Source of the DNA: an uncultured Eubacteriales bacterium
Lineage (GTDB): Bacteria; Bacillota; Clostridia; Oscillospirales; Oscillospiraceae
Direction of reading: 5' to 3'
Length of the DNA: 36,797 nt
Assembly (NCBI GenBank): GCA_900544405.1
Contig: UQVA01000018.1
Location: 1-36,797, forward strand
Part shown: piece by piece, positions 8,007 through 15,911 of the stretch
Numbering within the stretch: position 1 is the stretch's first letter
How the letters are laid out: the number at the start of each line of letters is the position of its first letter
Notes under the pieces: generated by a model
What the model was told of the DNA's origin: nothing
Database searches by the model: none
Seen by the model: only the letters and a program-made list of their open reading frames with translations
Program-made: the position numbers and the translations under genes

Positions 8007-9662
8007 TTGGCTGAAAAATTGAAAATTATCCCTCTGGGCGGTCTGGATGAGATCGGTAAGAACATCACCGTCCTGGAGTACGGCAAGGACATGATCGTGG
8101 TGGACTGCGGCGTGGGCTTCCCGGAGGAGGATATGTACGGCGTGGACCTGGTCATCCCGGATTTTTCCTATCTGGTGGCCAATCAGAAGAAGCTGCGGGG
8201 TATGTTCATCACCCACGGCCACGAGGACCACATCGGTTCCATTCCTTATTGTATGCAGCAGGTGAACTGCCCCATCCACGGAACAGCCATGACCAACGGC
8301 CTCATCAAATTGAAGCTGGAGGAGCATGGGCTGGCCAATTCCGTGAAGCTGGTCACCCATAAGCCCGGGGACATCGTGAAGGCCGGGTGCTTCACCGTGG
8401 AGTTCATCCATGTGAACCACTCCATTGCCGACGCCGTGTGCTTCGCCATCCGGACCCCCGTGGGGACCGTGGTCATGACCGGCGACTTCAAGATCGACCC
8501 CACTGCCAAGGACGGCATGACCAATCTGGCCCGTCTGGGTGAACTGGGCAACGAGGGCGTTTTGGCCTTGCTGTGCGACTCCACCAACGTGGAGCGGGCA
8601 GGCTACACCCCCAGCGAGAACATCGTGGCCGAGAGCCTGGACCGGCAGTTCAAGAACTGCGACCAGCGCATCATCGTCACCACCTTTGCCTCCAATATGC
8701 ACCGCATCCAGGCGGTCATCGCCACCGCCAAGCGGTATGGCCGGAAAGTGGCCGTGTCCGGCCGCAGCATGGAAAATATGCTGAAAGTGGCCCAGGAACT
8801 GGGCTATCTGAAAGTACCTGCCGGTCTGATCGTGGACCTGGCGGCCATCAAGAGCCTGCCCAAGAACAAGGTGGTCATCGTGTCCACCGGCTCCCAGGGC
8901 GAGAATATGTCTGCGCTGTATCGCATGGCCTTCTCCACCCATAAGCAGGTGGAAATTCAGCCCGGAGATCGGATCATCATTTCCGCTTCTGCCATCCCCG
9001 GCAATGAAAAGGCCATTTCCCGCATCATCAATGAGCTGTACCGGAAGGGTGCGGAAGTGGTCTACGAAAAGAGCGAGGGTCTCCATGTGTCCGGCCACGC
9101 CTGCCAGGAGGAATTGAAAATCATCCACGGTCTGGTGAAGCCCACCTTCTTCATTCCGGTCCACGGCGAGCAGCGGCACCTGCAGATTCATTCCAAGCTG
9201 GCCCAGAGCATGGGCATGAGCGCCAAGAATGTGTTCATCGGGGACATCGGCACGGTGTTCGAGTTCACCCCCAAGACCTGTAAGGTCAACGGCACCGTCA
9301 CCGCCGGAAAGGTCTTTGTGGACGGTACCGGTGTTGGCGACGTGGGCAGCGTGGTGCTGCGGGACCGGAAGCATCTGGCCCAGGACGGTATGATCGTGGT
9401 CTGCGTGAACCTGAGCAGCCAGGACGGCAGCATTCTCACCGGCCCGGACATCATTACCCGTGGCTTTATCTATGTGAAGGAGTCCGAGGACCTGATGGAG
9501 GAATTGAAGGAAGTGGCCACCGAGGCCGTGGAGCGCTGCGGGCGCAAGCGGAGCCGGGACTGGGCCACCATCAAGTCCGCCATCAAGAGCGACCTGAGCG
9601 GCTACCTGTACAAGCACACCAAGCGCAACCCCATGATCCTGCCCGTCATCATGGAGATCTGA
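8007..9662 (+). CDS. rnj: Ribonuclease J
   Basis: RNase J is a metallo-beta-lactamase/beta-CASP nuclease with endo- and 5'-3' exonuclease activity, central to mRNA decay and RNA maturation in Firmicutes. The 551-residue product has the zinc motif HGHEDH at 70-75. Further metal ligands lie in VNHSIAD and TGDFKID, and the beta-CASP SGH and VHGE motifs follow. The N-terminus KLKIIPLGGLDEIGKN is diagnostic. The start is TTG at 8007, twelve bases after GGAG. A nearer out-of-frame ATG (7997) opens only a five-codon ORF. Whether it corresponds to J1 or J2 is not resolved. It is followed by a strong terminator. Confidence 0.95.
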   Translation: MAEKLKIIPLGGLDEIGKNITVLEYGKDMIVVDCGVGFPEEDMYGVDLVIPDFSYLVANQKKLRGMFITHGHEDHIGSIPYCMQQVNCPIHGTAMTNGLIKLKLEEHGLANSVKLVTHKPGDIVKAGCFTVEFIHVNHSIADAVCFAIRTPVGTVVMTGDFKIDPTAKDGMTNLARLGELGNEGVLALLCDSTNVERAGYTPSENIVAESLDRQFKNCDQRIIVTTFASNMHRIQAVIATAKRYGRKVAVSGRSMENMLKVAQELGYLKVPAGLIVDLAAIKSLPKNKVVIVSTGSQGENMSALYRMAFSTHKQVEIQPGDRIIISASAIPGNEKAISRIINELYRKGAEVVYEKSEGLHVSGHACQEELKIIHGLVKPTFFIPVHGEQRHLQIHSKLAQSMGMSAKNVFIGDIGTVFEFTPKTCKVNGTVTAGKVFVDGTGVGDVGSVVLRDRKHLAQDGMIVVCVNLSSQDGSILTGPDIITRGFIYVKESEDLMEELKEVATEAVERCGRKRSRDWATIKSAIKSDLSGYLYKHTKRNPMILPVIMEI

Positions 9663-9681
9663 TAATGCGATAAAAAACGGC

Positions 9682-9713
9682 ACCCGCCGCTATGAAGAAT
9701 CATAGCGGCGGGT
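9682..9713. terminator. Bidirectional terminator between rnj and the RHH gene
   Basis: A perfect 14-bp stem (9682-9695 with 9700-9713, loop AGAA). On the minus strand a run of six T follows a few bases later. On the plus strand the tail is T-rich (ATTTGTTTT). The stop codon of the small minus-strand gene lies in the stem. Confidence 0.85.
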
Positions 9714-9891
9714 CCATTTGTTTTCCGGGGTCATCCATGTTGGCCAGGGCAAAGAGGATCATCTGATTGATGAGCTCGTTGCGGCTGATGCCGATGGAGG
9801 CGGCCTTCGCATCCAGTATATCCAGGGTATCCGTCAGGATACGCATGGAAATGACCTCTTTTTCCGGTTTCCGGGCAACGAATTTCTCCAT
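9700..9891 (-). CDS. Small ribbon-helix-helix-like protein
   Basis: The 63-residue product has a basic N-terminus, then a strand-like stretch (ISMRILTDTLDILDAKAASIG) and ISRNELINQMILFALANM. This is the pattern of a ribbon-helix-helix DNA-binding fold as in CopG/Arc-type regulators. ATG 9891 follows AGGGAGTGAG. The gene ends inside the shared terminator and has its own upstream gap, so it appears to be a single-gene unit. No toxin gene is adjacent, so an antitoxin role is not supported. Function is unknown. Confidence 0.7.
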   Translation of the reverse strand: MEKFVARKPEKEVISMRILTDTLDILDAKAASIGISRNELINQMILFALANMDDPGKQMDPPL

Positions 9892-10073
9892 AATGGTCTC
9901 ACTCCCTTGCCCTTATTGTATTCTATTTTGCCACTGTTTAATATATTCTAAAATAGGTGGTAAAAAGTGAATACAATTCGAAAGAAAGACTGGAAAAATA
10001 CGATTTCTCTGCATGAAGCGGAATATGGTGCGGCGGGGGAGGGAACGGTATCCGGAAAGCCCAAAATGAGCAA

Positions 10074-10102
10074 TAAAAAAGTGCGGTAACCTCGGCTACC
10101 GC
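10074..10102 (-). terminator. Minus-strand intrinsic terminator
   Basis: Stem GCGGTA/TACCGC (10083-10088 with 10097-10102), extended by inner CC/GG pairs. On the minus strand it is followed by AC and six T. The plus strand has A, not T, after the stem, so it acts on minus transcription only. It closes the structured region at 10103-10297. Confidence 0.7.
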
Positions 10103-10297
10103 GCAAAAAAACGCAACTCCAATTGTCACCAAACGAACCCAATCAGGAACCGAACAATAGCAGGATTGCCTCAAGCCCCAACCTGTGGAACTGCATTTTA
10201 GCATAACCGGATTTGGGTGACGGTATGCAAAGGGCAGACTACCCCAGTGGGCAACGACGACTTGTTCGCCGGTACTTTGCTCGCTTGGCATTGTCAA
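10074..10297 (-). ncRNA. Candidate structured RNA (unidentified)
   Basis: This fills most of the 470-base gap between the RHH gene and the GGGtGRT gene. Reading the minus strand, GCAAAG pairs with a downstream CTTTGC, enclosing a GGC(G)AAC/GTTGCC hairpin. GTCACC(C)AAA pairs with a distant TTTGGTGAC, enclosing a CAGG-TTG/CAA-T-CCTG hairpin. The block ends in a clear terminator. A TTGACA lies at 10292-10297, but the -10 position is poor. A 119-codon ORF crosses the block in the same direction, but it lacks a good ribosome binding site and runs through the terminator. The rest of the gap (9892-10073) shows nothing clear. Confidence 0.4.
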
Positions 10298-10307
10298 AAT
10301 ATCAGAA

Positions 10308-10337
10308 AAATCCCTCTACCTTTCGGCAGAGGGATTT
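10308..10337 (-). terminator. Terminator after the GGGtGRT gene
   Basis: Stem AAATCCCTCT/AGAGGGATTT (10308-10317 with 10328-10337) with further inner pairing and a TTTC-type loop. The minus strand continues with a T run. It ends the nifU-like/GGGtGRT operon 24 bases after the last stop codon. Confidence 0.85.
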
Positions 10338-10361
10338 CAAAATCAGGATTGGAGAAGTCTC

Positions 10362-11363
10362 TTACTTCTTCAGAGCTTCTTCCACAGCCACAGCAACGGA
10401 AACGGTAGCGCCGACCATGGGGTTGTTGCCCATGCCCAGGAAGCCCATCATTTCCACGTGTGCAGGGACGGAGGAGGAGCCGGCGAACTGAGCATCACTG
10501 TGCATACGGCCCATGGTGTCGGTCATGCCGTAGGAAGCGGGACCGGCTGCCATGTTGTCCGGGTGCAGGGTACGGCCCGTGCCGCCGCCGGAGGCCACGG
10601 AGAAGTACTTCTTGCCCTGCTCCACGCACTCCTTCTTGTAGGTGCCGGCCACGGGATGCTGGAACCGGGTGGGGTTGGTGGAGTTGCCGGTGATGGACAC
10701 GTCCACGCCCTCGTGGTGCATGATGGCCACGCCTTCGCGCACATCGTCAGCGCCGAAGCAGCGGACGGCAGCCCGCTCGCCGTCGGAGTACTTGTACTCC
10801 TTGACGATCTTCAGCTCGCCGGTGTAGTAGTCAAACTTGGTCTGCACATAGGTGAAACCGTTGATCCGGGAAATGATCTGAGCAGCGTCCTTGCCCAGGC
10901 CGTTCAGGATGACCCGCAGGGGCTCCTTCCGGGCCTTATTGGCGGAACGGGCGATGCCGATAGCGCCTTCGGCAGCGGCAAAGGACTCGTGGCCGGCCAG
11001 GAAGGCGAAGCACTTGGTCTCGTCCCGCAGCAGCATAGCGCCAAGGTTACCATGGCCCAGACCGACCTTCCGGTCCTCAGCCACGGAGCCGTCGATGCAG
11101 AAGGCCTGCAGGCCGATGCCGATGGCCTCGGCAGCCTCGGCGGCGTTCTTCACGCCCTTCTTCAGAGCGATGGCAGCGCCCACGGTGTAAGCCCAGCAGG
11201 CATTCTCAAAGCAGATGGGCTGAATGCCCTTCACGATCTCATAGGGGTCGAAGCCCTTGGCCTGGCAGATCTCCCGGCACTCCTCCACGGAGGAAATTCC
11301 GTACTGAGCGAGGACGCCGTTGATCTTGTCGATTCTTCTCTCGTAACTCTCAAACAAAGCCAT
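10362..11363 (-). CDS. GGGtGRT family protein
   Basis: The 333-residue product belongs to the GGGtGRT family, named for a motif seen here exactly as GGGTGRT at 259-265. No biochemical role is established to my knowledge. Other visible features are conserved-looking Cys at 29, 33, 51 and 56, a glycine- and histidine-rich stretch GLGHGNLGAM (101-110), FLAGHESFAA (121-130), and a small-residue C-terminal helix. No signal peptide or membrane segment is seen, so it is probably cytosolic. ATG follows GAGGAGG. It lies 15 bases after the NifU-like gene under the same promoter, so a shared role in Fe-S or metal chemistry is inferred, not shown. Confidence 0.9.
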   Translation of the reverse strand: MALFESYERRIDKINGVLAQYGISSVEECREICQAKGFDPYEIVKGIQPICFENACWAYTVGAAIALKKGVKNAAEAAEAIGIGLQAFCIDGSVAEDRKVGLGHGNLGAMLLRDETKCFAFLAGHESFAAAEGAIGIARSANKARKEPLRVILNGLGKDAAQIISRINGFTYVQTKFDYYTGELKIVKEYKYSDGERAAVRCFGADDVREGVAIMHHEGVDVSITGNSTNPTRFQHPVAGTYKKECVEQGKKYFSVASGGGTGRTLHPDNMAAGPASYGMTDTMGRMHSDAQFAGSSSVPAHVEMMGFLGMGNNPMVGATVSVAVAVEEALKK

Positions 11364-11378
11364 TGTTCTGTCCTCCTC

Positions 11379-12071
11379 TTATTCCTGACGGGGGTCGATA
11401 TACTTGGCGGCGTTCTCAAAACGGCCGTAGTGACCCTTTGCCTTGGTCAGGGCGGTGTTGGCGTCGTCGCCCTTCTTGATGAAGTCCATCATCTTGCCCA
11501 GATTGATGAACTCGTAGCCGATGATGAGGTTGTCCTCGTCCAGAGCGCAGCGGGTCACATAGCCCTCGGCCATCTCCAGATAACGGGGGCCCTTCGCCTT
11601 GGTGGCGAACATGGTGCCCACCTGGCTCCGCAGGCCCTTGCCCAGGTCCTCCAGAGAAGCGCCCACGACCAGGCCGCCCTCGGAGAATGCGGACTGGCTG
11701 CGGCCGTACACGATCTGCAGGAACAGCTCCCGCATGGCGGTGTTGATGGCGTCGCACACCAGGTCGGTGTTCAGGGCTTCCAGAATGGTCTTGCCGATCA
11801 GAATTTCGGCGGCCATAGCGGCGGAGTGGGTCATGCCGGAGCAGCCGATGGTCTCCACCAGAGCCTCCTCAATGACGCCCTCCTTGATGTTCAGGGTCAG
11901 CTTGCAGGCGCCCTGCTGGGGAGCACACCAGCCGATACCGTGGGTAAAACCGCTGATGTCCTTGATCTCCTTAGCCTGGACCCACTTGCCCTCTTCGGGG
12001 ATGGGAGCGGGGCCGTGATAGGCACCCTTGGCCACGGAGCACATATTTTGTACTTCTGCACTGTAAATCAT
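11379..12071 (-). CDS. NifU/IscU-like iron-sulfur scaffold protein
   Basis: The 230-residue product resembles the NifU N-terminal (IscU-type) scaffold on which Fe-S clusters are built. Candidate cluster ligands are Cys56 (after GWCAPQQGA), Cys77 in the IGCSGMTHSAAMAAE segment and Cys106 in LVCDAINTAM. Extra Cys are at 11, 49 and 175. It is longer than IscU (about 130 residues), with an unassigned C-terminal half of about 100 residues. No cysteine desulfurase gene (iscS/nifS) is nearby, so it is not a standard isc or suf operon. It is first in a two-gene operon with the GGGtGRT gene. Confidence 0.85.
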   Translation of the reverse strand: MIYSAEVQNMCSVAKGAYHGPAPIPEEGKWVQAKEIKDISGFTHGIGWCAPQQGACKLTLNIKEGVIEEALVETIGCSGMTHSAAMAAEILIGKTILEALNTDLVCDAINTAMRELFLQIVYGRSQSAFSEGGLVVGASLEDLGKGLRSQVGTMFATKAKGPRYLEMAEGYVTRCALDEDNLIIGYEFINLGKMMDFIKKGDDANTALTKAKGHYGRFENAAKYIDPRQE

Positions 12072-12152
12072 GGCAAAATTCCTTTCTTTCAGAGGCGGTG
12101 ATCTGCGCCTCGGATCATACTTTCCGGCGAATCACCGGATTTCTACAGACTA

Positions 12153-12181
12153 ATTATAGCCACATCCTCGAAAAATGTCAA
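12153..12181 (-). promoter_or_regulatory. Consensus promoter of the nifU-like/GGGtGRT operon
   Basis: On the minus strand a perfect TTGACA (12176-12181), 17 bases, and a perfect TATAAT (12153-12158). This is the only full-consensus promoter I noticed, suggesting strong expression. The leader of about 75 bases contains two small stems, TCCGG/CCGGA and GAGGCG/CGCCTC, of unknown role. Confidence 0.9.
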
Positions 12182-12191
12182 TCCAAAAGTG

Positions 12192-12842
12192 TTACGCCTG
12201 GACGACTTTTACGAGTGCGGCCTTGTCCTCAGCCTTAAAGAAGGCGGAACCGGCTACCAGGACCTGGGCCCCGGCCTCTTTGCAGGTAACGCAGGTGTGG
12301 GCATCCACGCCGCCGTCCACCTCCAGAAGGCAGCCGGGATTTACCTGATCCAATTTCTTCCGGAGGGCCACCAGCTTGGGCATCATGTCCGCCATGAACT
12401 TCTGCCCGCCGAAGCCCGGCTCCACGGTCATCACCAGAATCATGGCCACTTTGTCCAGATACGGCTCCACGGCCTCCACCGGCGTGCCGGGTTTCAGGGA
12501 AATGGCGGGCTTCACACCAAGCGCAGCGATTTTTTCCAGAGCAGCCAGGGTGTTCTCCGGAGTGTCGGCTTCCACATGGATGGTCAGGTAATCCGCTCCG
12601 GCTTTGCAGAACTGCTCCACATACCGGATGGGCCGGTCGATCATCAGGTGTACGTCCAGGGGCAGGGAAGTGACCCGCCGCAGAGCGGCCACCACGGGAA
12701 TGCCGATGGTGATATTGGGGACGAACAGCCCGTCCATCACGTCCACATGAACCCAGTCGGCACCGCTTTCTGCGATGGTCTCCACGCCGGCCTGCAAATT
12801 GGCAAAATCTGCCGAGAGAATGGAAGGTGCGATCAATGCCAT
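12192..12842 (-). CDS. rpe: Ribulose-phosphate 3-epimerase
   Basis: Rpe interconverts ribulose 5-phosphate and xylulose 5-phosphate in the pentose phosphate pathway. The 216-residue TIM-barrel protein has the N-terminal APSILSADFANL motif. The metal and catalytic segments are HVDVMDGLFVPN, LDVHLMI, MTVEPGFGGQKF and LEVDGGV. The phosphate-binding VAGSAFF is near 196-202. ATG follows AAAGGAG. It has its own promoter and is not next to the rsgA/stk genes often found beside it. Confidence 0.96.
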   Translation of the reverse strand: MALIAPSILSADFANLQAGVETIAESGADWVHVDVMDGLFVPNITIGIPVVAALRRVTSLPLDVHLMIDRPIRYVEQFCKAGADYLTIHVEADTPENTLAALEKIAALGVKPAISLKPGTPVEAVEPYLDKVAMILVMTVEPGFGGQKFMADMMPKLVALRKKLDQVNPGCLLEVDGGVDAHTCVTCKEAGAQVLVAGSAFFKAEDKAALVKVVQA

Positions 12843-12877
12843 AAATAAGCATCTCCTTTATTCTTTGCTTTATCCTG

Positions 12878-12906
12878 ATGATACCACACAACTGCCGTTT
12901 TTTCAA
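12878..12906 (-). promoter_or_regulatory. Promoter of rpe
   Basis: On the minus strand TTGAAA (12901-12906), a 17-base spacer and TATCAT (12878-12883) with an extended TGG before it. The leader is about 30 bases to ATG 12842. Confidence 0.7.
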
Positions 12907-12971
12907 TTCCGGAATAGGATTTCTTTTGCCGGGCATACTACCGGGGAATCCAAAAGAAGGAGGAAATGAAC

Positions 12972-13136
12972 ATGAGCTGTCACGCAAACAAGTGCATCGC
13001 CTGCTCCGTGGCCCAGTGCGCCAACCACTGCGACACCGAGAACTACTGCTCTCTGGACAAGATCCAGGTGGGTACCCATGAGGCCAACCCCACCATGGAC
13101 CAGTGCACGGACTGCAAGTCCTTCCGGATGAAATGA
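12972..13136 (+). CDS. DUF1540 Cys-rich mini-protein
   Basis: This 54-residue protein is below many gene-calling limits but has an excellent AGGAGG site seven bases before ATG. It contains eight Cys (3, 8, 11, 16, 20, 26, 45, 48) arranged as in DUF1540 proteins, with the C-terminal CTDCKSFRMK. The spacing suggests metal binding, probably zinc, but no function is established. It diverges from rpe. Confidence 0.85.
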   Translation: MSCHANKCIACSVAQCANHCDTENYCSLDKIQVGTHEANPTMDQCTDCKSFRMK

Positions 13137-13356
13137 CCGGAGACCGCCAGGGACCGCCGGACCGTTAAAATGTAGTTTCCAGGAAGGAAATTCCCCGTTT
13201 CCTCTCGCGTAATGGAGTTCGGGAATTGGGAGAGAATTCCGGAAATATGGAAAAAAGCATTTTAACTTACTGCGGAATGCGTATCCTACCGTACCAGTGT
13301 ACGCCGACGGACACGCATTCCTTGTCTCCAGCGCTTCCTGACGGTCTATACCCCCC
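13137..13356 (+). other. Gap with a long imperfect hairpin, possible small RNA
   Basis: No gene can be supported in 13137-13537. A 13-bp stem with one A/C mismatch pairs 13274-13286 with 13309-13321. Its 22-base loop contains a small GTAC/GTAC hairpin. GGAAATTCC-type repeats lie at about 13180-13260, and the block is followed by a strong terminator. It could be the DUF1540 3' untranslated region or an independent RNA. I found no convincing promoter. The remaining stretch 13385-13537 is the upstream region of the protease gene. Confidence 0.4.
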
Positions 13357-13384
13357 ATGGCGGCGCTGTTGCGCCGCCATTTTT
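13357..13384 (+). terminator. Plus-strand terminator upstream of the HtrA gene
   Basis: Perfect 10-bp stem ATGGCGGCGC/GCGCCGCCAT (13357-13366 with 13371-13380, loop TGTT) followed by TTTT. The minus strand has a G run instead, so it acts on plus transcription, separating the DUF1540 unit from the protease. Confidence 0.85.
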
Positions 13385-13537
13385 CGGCCTTGACGGATGG
13401 CTTTTCGGGGCGTACAATGAGAAATGCAAAAATTATTCCAGAAACGTTCAAAAATCGTTCCGCCGAAGGACATACTTTCTTCATAAGTGGACCGTATAGT
13501 ATGAGCATACAAAAAACAAAACCCGGGAGGGATCAAT

Positions 13538-15184
13538 ATGGAAACCAATCATCAGGATACATTTGAACAGGAGGTTCCCCAGGAACCGGAAGAAAAAATC
13601 GTGAACGCCGCTCCGGAGGAGACCGTCCCCGAGGAAACTCCGGTCGTTGATAATACCGAGACCCAGGAGACCGTGGAGGCCGCCAAGACTTCCGAAGCCG
13701 TTTCCGGCACTGCCGAGGCTGCACCGGAGAACAACGCTCAGGAGGCTCCCCAGCAGACCGCCCGTTCGCCCTATGCAGATTCCCCGTACCAGACTTACCA
13801 GAACCCCTATCAGTCTCAGCCCTACACCACTTATGTGCCGCCCAAGAAACCCAAGAAGGCAAAGAAAGCCAAGAGCGGAGCAGGCCGGAAGGCTGTGGCC
13901 GCCGTGCTGGCGGTAACGCTGGTGGGTGGCAGCTGCGGAATTACCGCTGCGGCCATGAACCACTATTGGGAGAATCGGGTGGACAGCCTGACCACCTCCT
14001 TCAACCAGAGGTTGGATGTGCTGCAGAGTCAGATCAAGAGCAGCGGCAATTCCGTTTCCGGGTCCCCGGTGGCCAGCACCGAAGGCATGACCCCCAGCCA
14101 GATCTACGCTCAGAACGTGAACTCCGTGGTGGCCATTACCAACACCGGAATCTCCACCAATAACTATGGCCAGACCGGCACCTCCGTGTCCTCCGGCTCC
14201 GGCTTCATCTACACCTCCGACGGCTATATCGTCACCAACTACCATGTGGTCAAGGATGCCCAGAACCTGACCGTCACCACCTATGACGGCACTTCCTACG
14301 ATGCCACCTTCGTGGGCGGCGACGAAAATAACGACATTGCCGTGATCAAAGTGGATGCCACGGATCTGCCCGCAGCCGCTATCGGCTCCAGCAGCGACCT
14401 GATCGTGGGCGACCAGGTGGTGGCCATCGGCAATCCCCTTGGCGAGCTGACCTCTACCCAGACCGTGGGCTATGTCAGCGGCATGAACCGGGACGTGTCC
14501 ACCGACGGCAGTATCATCAACATGATCCAGACCGATGCGGCCATCAACCCCGGCAACTCCGGCGGCCCGCTCTTCAATATGTACGGTCAGGTGGTTGGTA
14601 TCACTACTGCCAAGTATTCCGGAACCACTTCCTCCGGCGCTTCCATCGAGGGCATCGGCTTCGCCATCCCCATCGACGATGTGAAGGGCATGGTCGATGA
14701 TCTGATCCAGTACGGCTATATCACCGGCGCTTACCTGGGCGTGATGGTCCAGAATATGGATGAGTCCGTGACCAATTACGGTCTGCCTCAGGGCGCTTAT
14801 GTGAAGGAAGTGACCCCCGGTTATTGCGCCGAGGCCGGCGGAATGCAGGCCGGTGACATCATCACGGACCTGGGCGGCTACTCCGTCAGCTCCATCACCG
14901 ATCTGACCCGTGCCCTGCGGCATTTCAAGGCCGGGGACAGCGTGGTGGTGACCGTGTACCGCAGCGGCAAGATCGTCCAGCTGACCCTGGTGCTTTCCGA
15001 GAAGCCCCAGACCACGGACACCGCCGACGAGAATACCGATTCTACCGATCCCAGTATGCCCTCCGAAGGCAACTACGACGACTGGTACGAGTTCTTCCGC
15101 CGCTACTTCGGCAGTCAGGGCGGGACTCAGAACGGCGGCCAGAACGGCAGCGGGAATCCCTTCGGTAACGGCGGCAATGGCTGA
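13538..15184 (+). CDS. HtrA/DegP-family serine protease with PDZ domain
   Basis: A membrane-tethered trypsin-like protease for quality control of exported proteins. The 548-residue product starts with a disordered acidic Glu/Pro/Thr-rich cytoplasmic tail (about 1-100) and a Lys-rich stop. One membrane helix follows (about 118-140). The protease domain has His236 in TNYHVV, Asp266 in NDIAV and Ser341 in GNSGGP. One PDZ domain is at about 395-487. The C-terminal tail (490-548) is rich in Asp, Gly, Asn and Gln. ATG follows GGGAGGG. Firmicutes htrA genes are often induced by envelope stress two-component systems, but no such operator is recognised here. Confidence 0.94.
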   Translation: METNHQDTFEQEVPQEPEEKIVNAAPEETVPEETPVVDNTETQETVEAAKTSEAVSGTAEAAPENNAQEAPQQTARSPYADSPYQTYQNPYQSQPYTTYVPPKKPKKAKKAKSGAGRKAVAAVLAVTLVGGSCGITAAAMNHYWENRVDSLTTSFNQRLDVLQSQIKSSGNSVSGSPVASTEGMTPSQIYAQNVNSVVAITNTGISTNNYGQTGTSVSSGSGFIYTSDGYIVTNYHVVKDAQNLTVTTYDGTSYDATFVGGDENNDIAVIKVDATDLPAAAIGSSSDLIVGDQVVAIGNPLGELTSTQTVGYVSGMNRDVSTDGSIINMIQTDAAINPGNSGGPLFNMYGQVVGITTAKYSGTTSSGASIEGIGFAIPIDDVKGMVDDLIQYGYITGAYLGVMVQNMDESVTNYGLPQGAYVKEVTPGYCAEAGGMQAGDIITDLGGYSVSSITDLTRALRHFKAGDSVVVTVYRSGKIVQLTLVLSEKPQTTDTADENTDSTDPSMPSEGNYDDWYEFFRRYFGSQGGTQNGGQNGSGNPFGNGGNG

Positions 15185-15209
15185 TCGTTGCGCCGAATAA
15201 AGTTATAAA

Positions 15210-15253
15210 TCCCCCGGAAGAGACGAGAAAACGTCTCCTCCGGGGGATTTTTT
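15210..15253 (+). terminator. Terminator after the HtrA gene
   Basis: TCCCCCGGA...GAGACG pairs with CGTCTC...TCCGGGGGA around an AGAAAA-type loop, followed by six T (15248-15253). The convergent SUKH-like gene ends at 15257, so the stem may also work weakly in that direction. Confidence 0.9.
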
Positions 15254-15256
15254 GTT

Positions 15257-15802
15257 TTAATGATGCTTCCGCTTTCTGCGCTTTTTCGGCGGGGCAGGGG
15301 GTTCCTCGCCGATCCCTGGAAAGGGCGGCTGGGCTGCCAGATAGGCTGATGGGTCAGAAATATCGCTGGGCGCAAAGGTGTTGGAAATGGCCCGCAGAAT
15401 CGACTGCTGCTTCTTGGTCAGGGGCTGCGGTTCCTCGGAAGGGAACAGGTTCCGGTCAAAAAGAAGCCGGAAAATGCCGTTTACCGTGCCGCAGGCCACC
15501 AGAAGTCCCAGAAAATCCGTAAAATTGGCGGCTACGGTTCGGACCTGCTCATTCTGCGGTGCCACCAGGTCCAAAAGAAACACCCGCTCCTCCTGACCGG
15601 GCAGGAAGCAGAAGGCAATGACCTCCGGCCTGGCCCAGCCGATGATCTCGGCATCCATGGGCAGCGTCCCGGCGTAGGGGTAGTCGGTCCAAAGCCCCAC
15701 CCCGGAGGTATCCAGGCTGGACGCCCGGAACAGACGGATACGATCCAAATTCTCGACCCCGTTTCTCGTTTTTCTTTCATTATACCAGCCAAGTAGGTCC
15801 AT
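15257..15802 (-). CDS. SUKH (SMI1/KNR4)-like protein
   Basis: The 181-residue product resembles SMI1/KNR4-type (SUKH) proteins. The SSLDTSGVGLWTDYPYAGTLPMDAEIIGWARPEVIAFCFLPG stretch (split here over residues 29-70) and the VAANFTDFLGLLVACG segment (90-105) fit that fold. Many SUKH proteins are toxin-immunity proteins and others are regulatory, but no toxin is adjacent. The tail is Pro-rich then basic (PPKKRRKRKHH). I start at ATG 15802 behind AGGA. An upstream in-frame extension to 16138 lies antisense to the IIA gene and is rejected. The assignment rests on pattern only. Confidence 0.6.
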   Translation of the reverse strand: MDLLGWYNERKTRNGVENLDRIRLFRASSLDTSGVGLWTDYPYAGTLPMDAEIIGWARPEVIAFCFLPGQEERVFLLDLVAPQNEQVRTVAANFTDFLGLLVACGTVNGIFRLLFDRNLFPSEEPQPLTKKQQSILRAISNTFAPSDISDPSAYLAAQPPFPGIGEEPPAPPKKRRKRKHH

Positions 15803-15911
15803 TGCAACGTCCTGAATCAGAAAATTGCGAGATTTTTTTGCAAAAATCCGGGTTGCTTTTCCCGGCGATGGATATACTAGAGGAAACGATGCCGAAAGGA
15901 TGGAAACGTAC

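Noticed and set aside
7995..9683. A 562-codon open frame antisense to RNase J, and similar long frames at 5035-7044, 10458-12101 and 13481-14923
   Set aside because: All lie opposite genes with clear catalytic motifs and share the same biased, domain-free composition.
9938..10297. A 119-codon minus-strand ORF in the gap
   Set aside because: It lacks a good ribosome binding site, runs through an intrinsic terminator and ends in low-complexity residues. The region is better explained as structured RNA or empty.
12903..13548. Minus-strand frames of 201 and 93 codons across the DUF1540 gene and the following gap
   Set aside because: They oppose the DUF1540 gene and the hairpin block, and have no ribosome binding site or recognisable domain.
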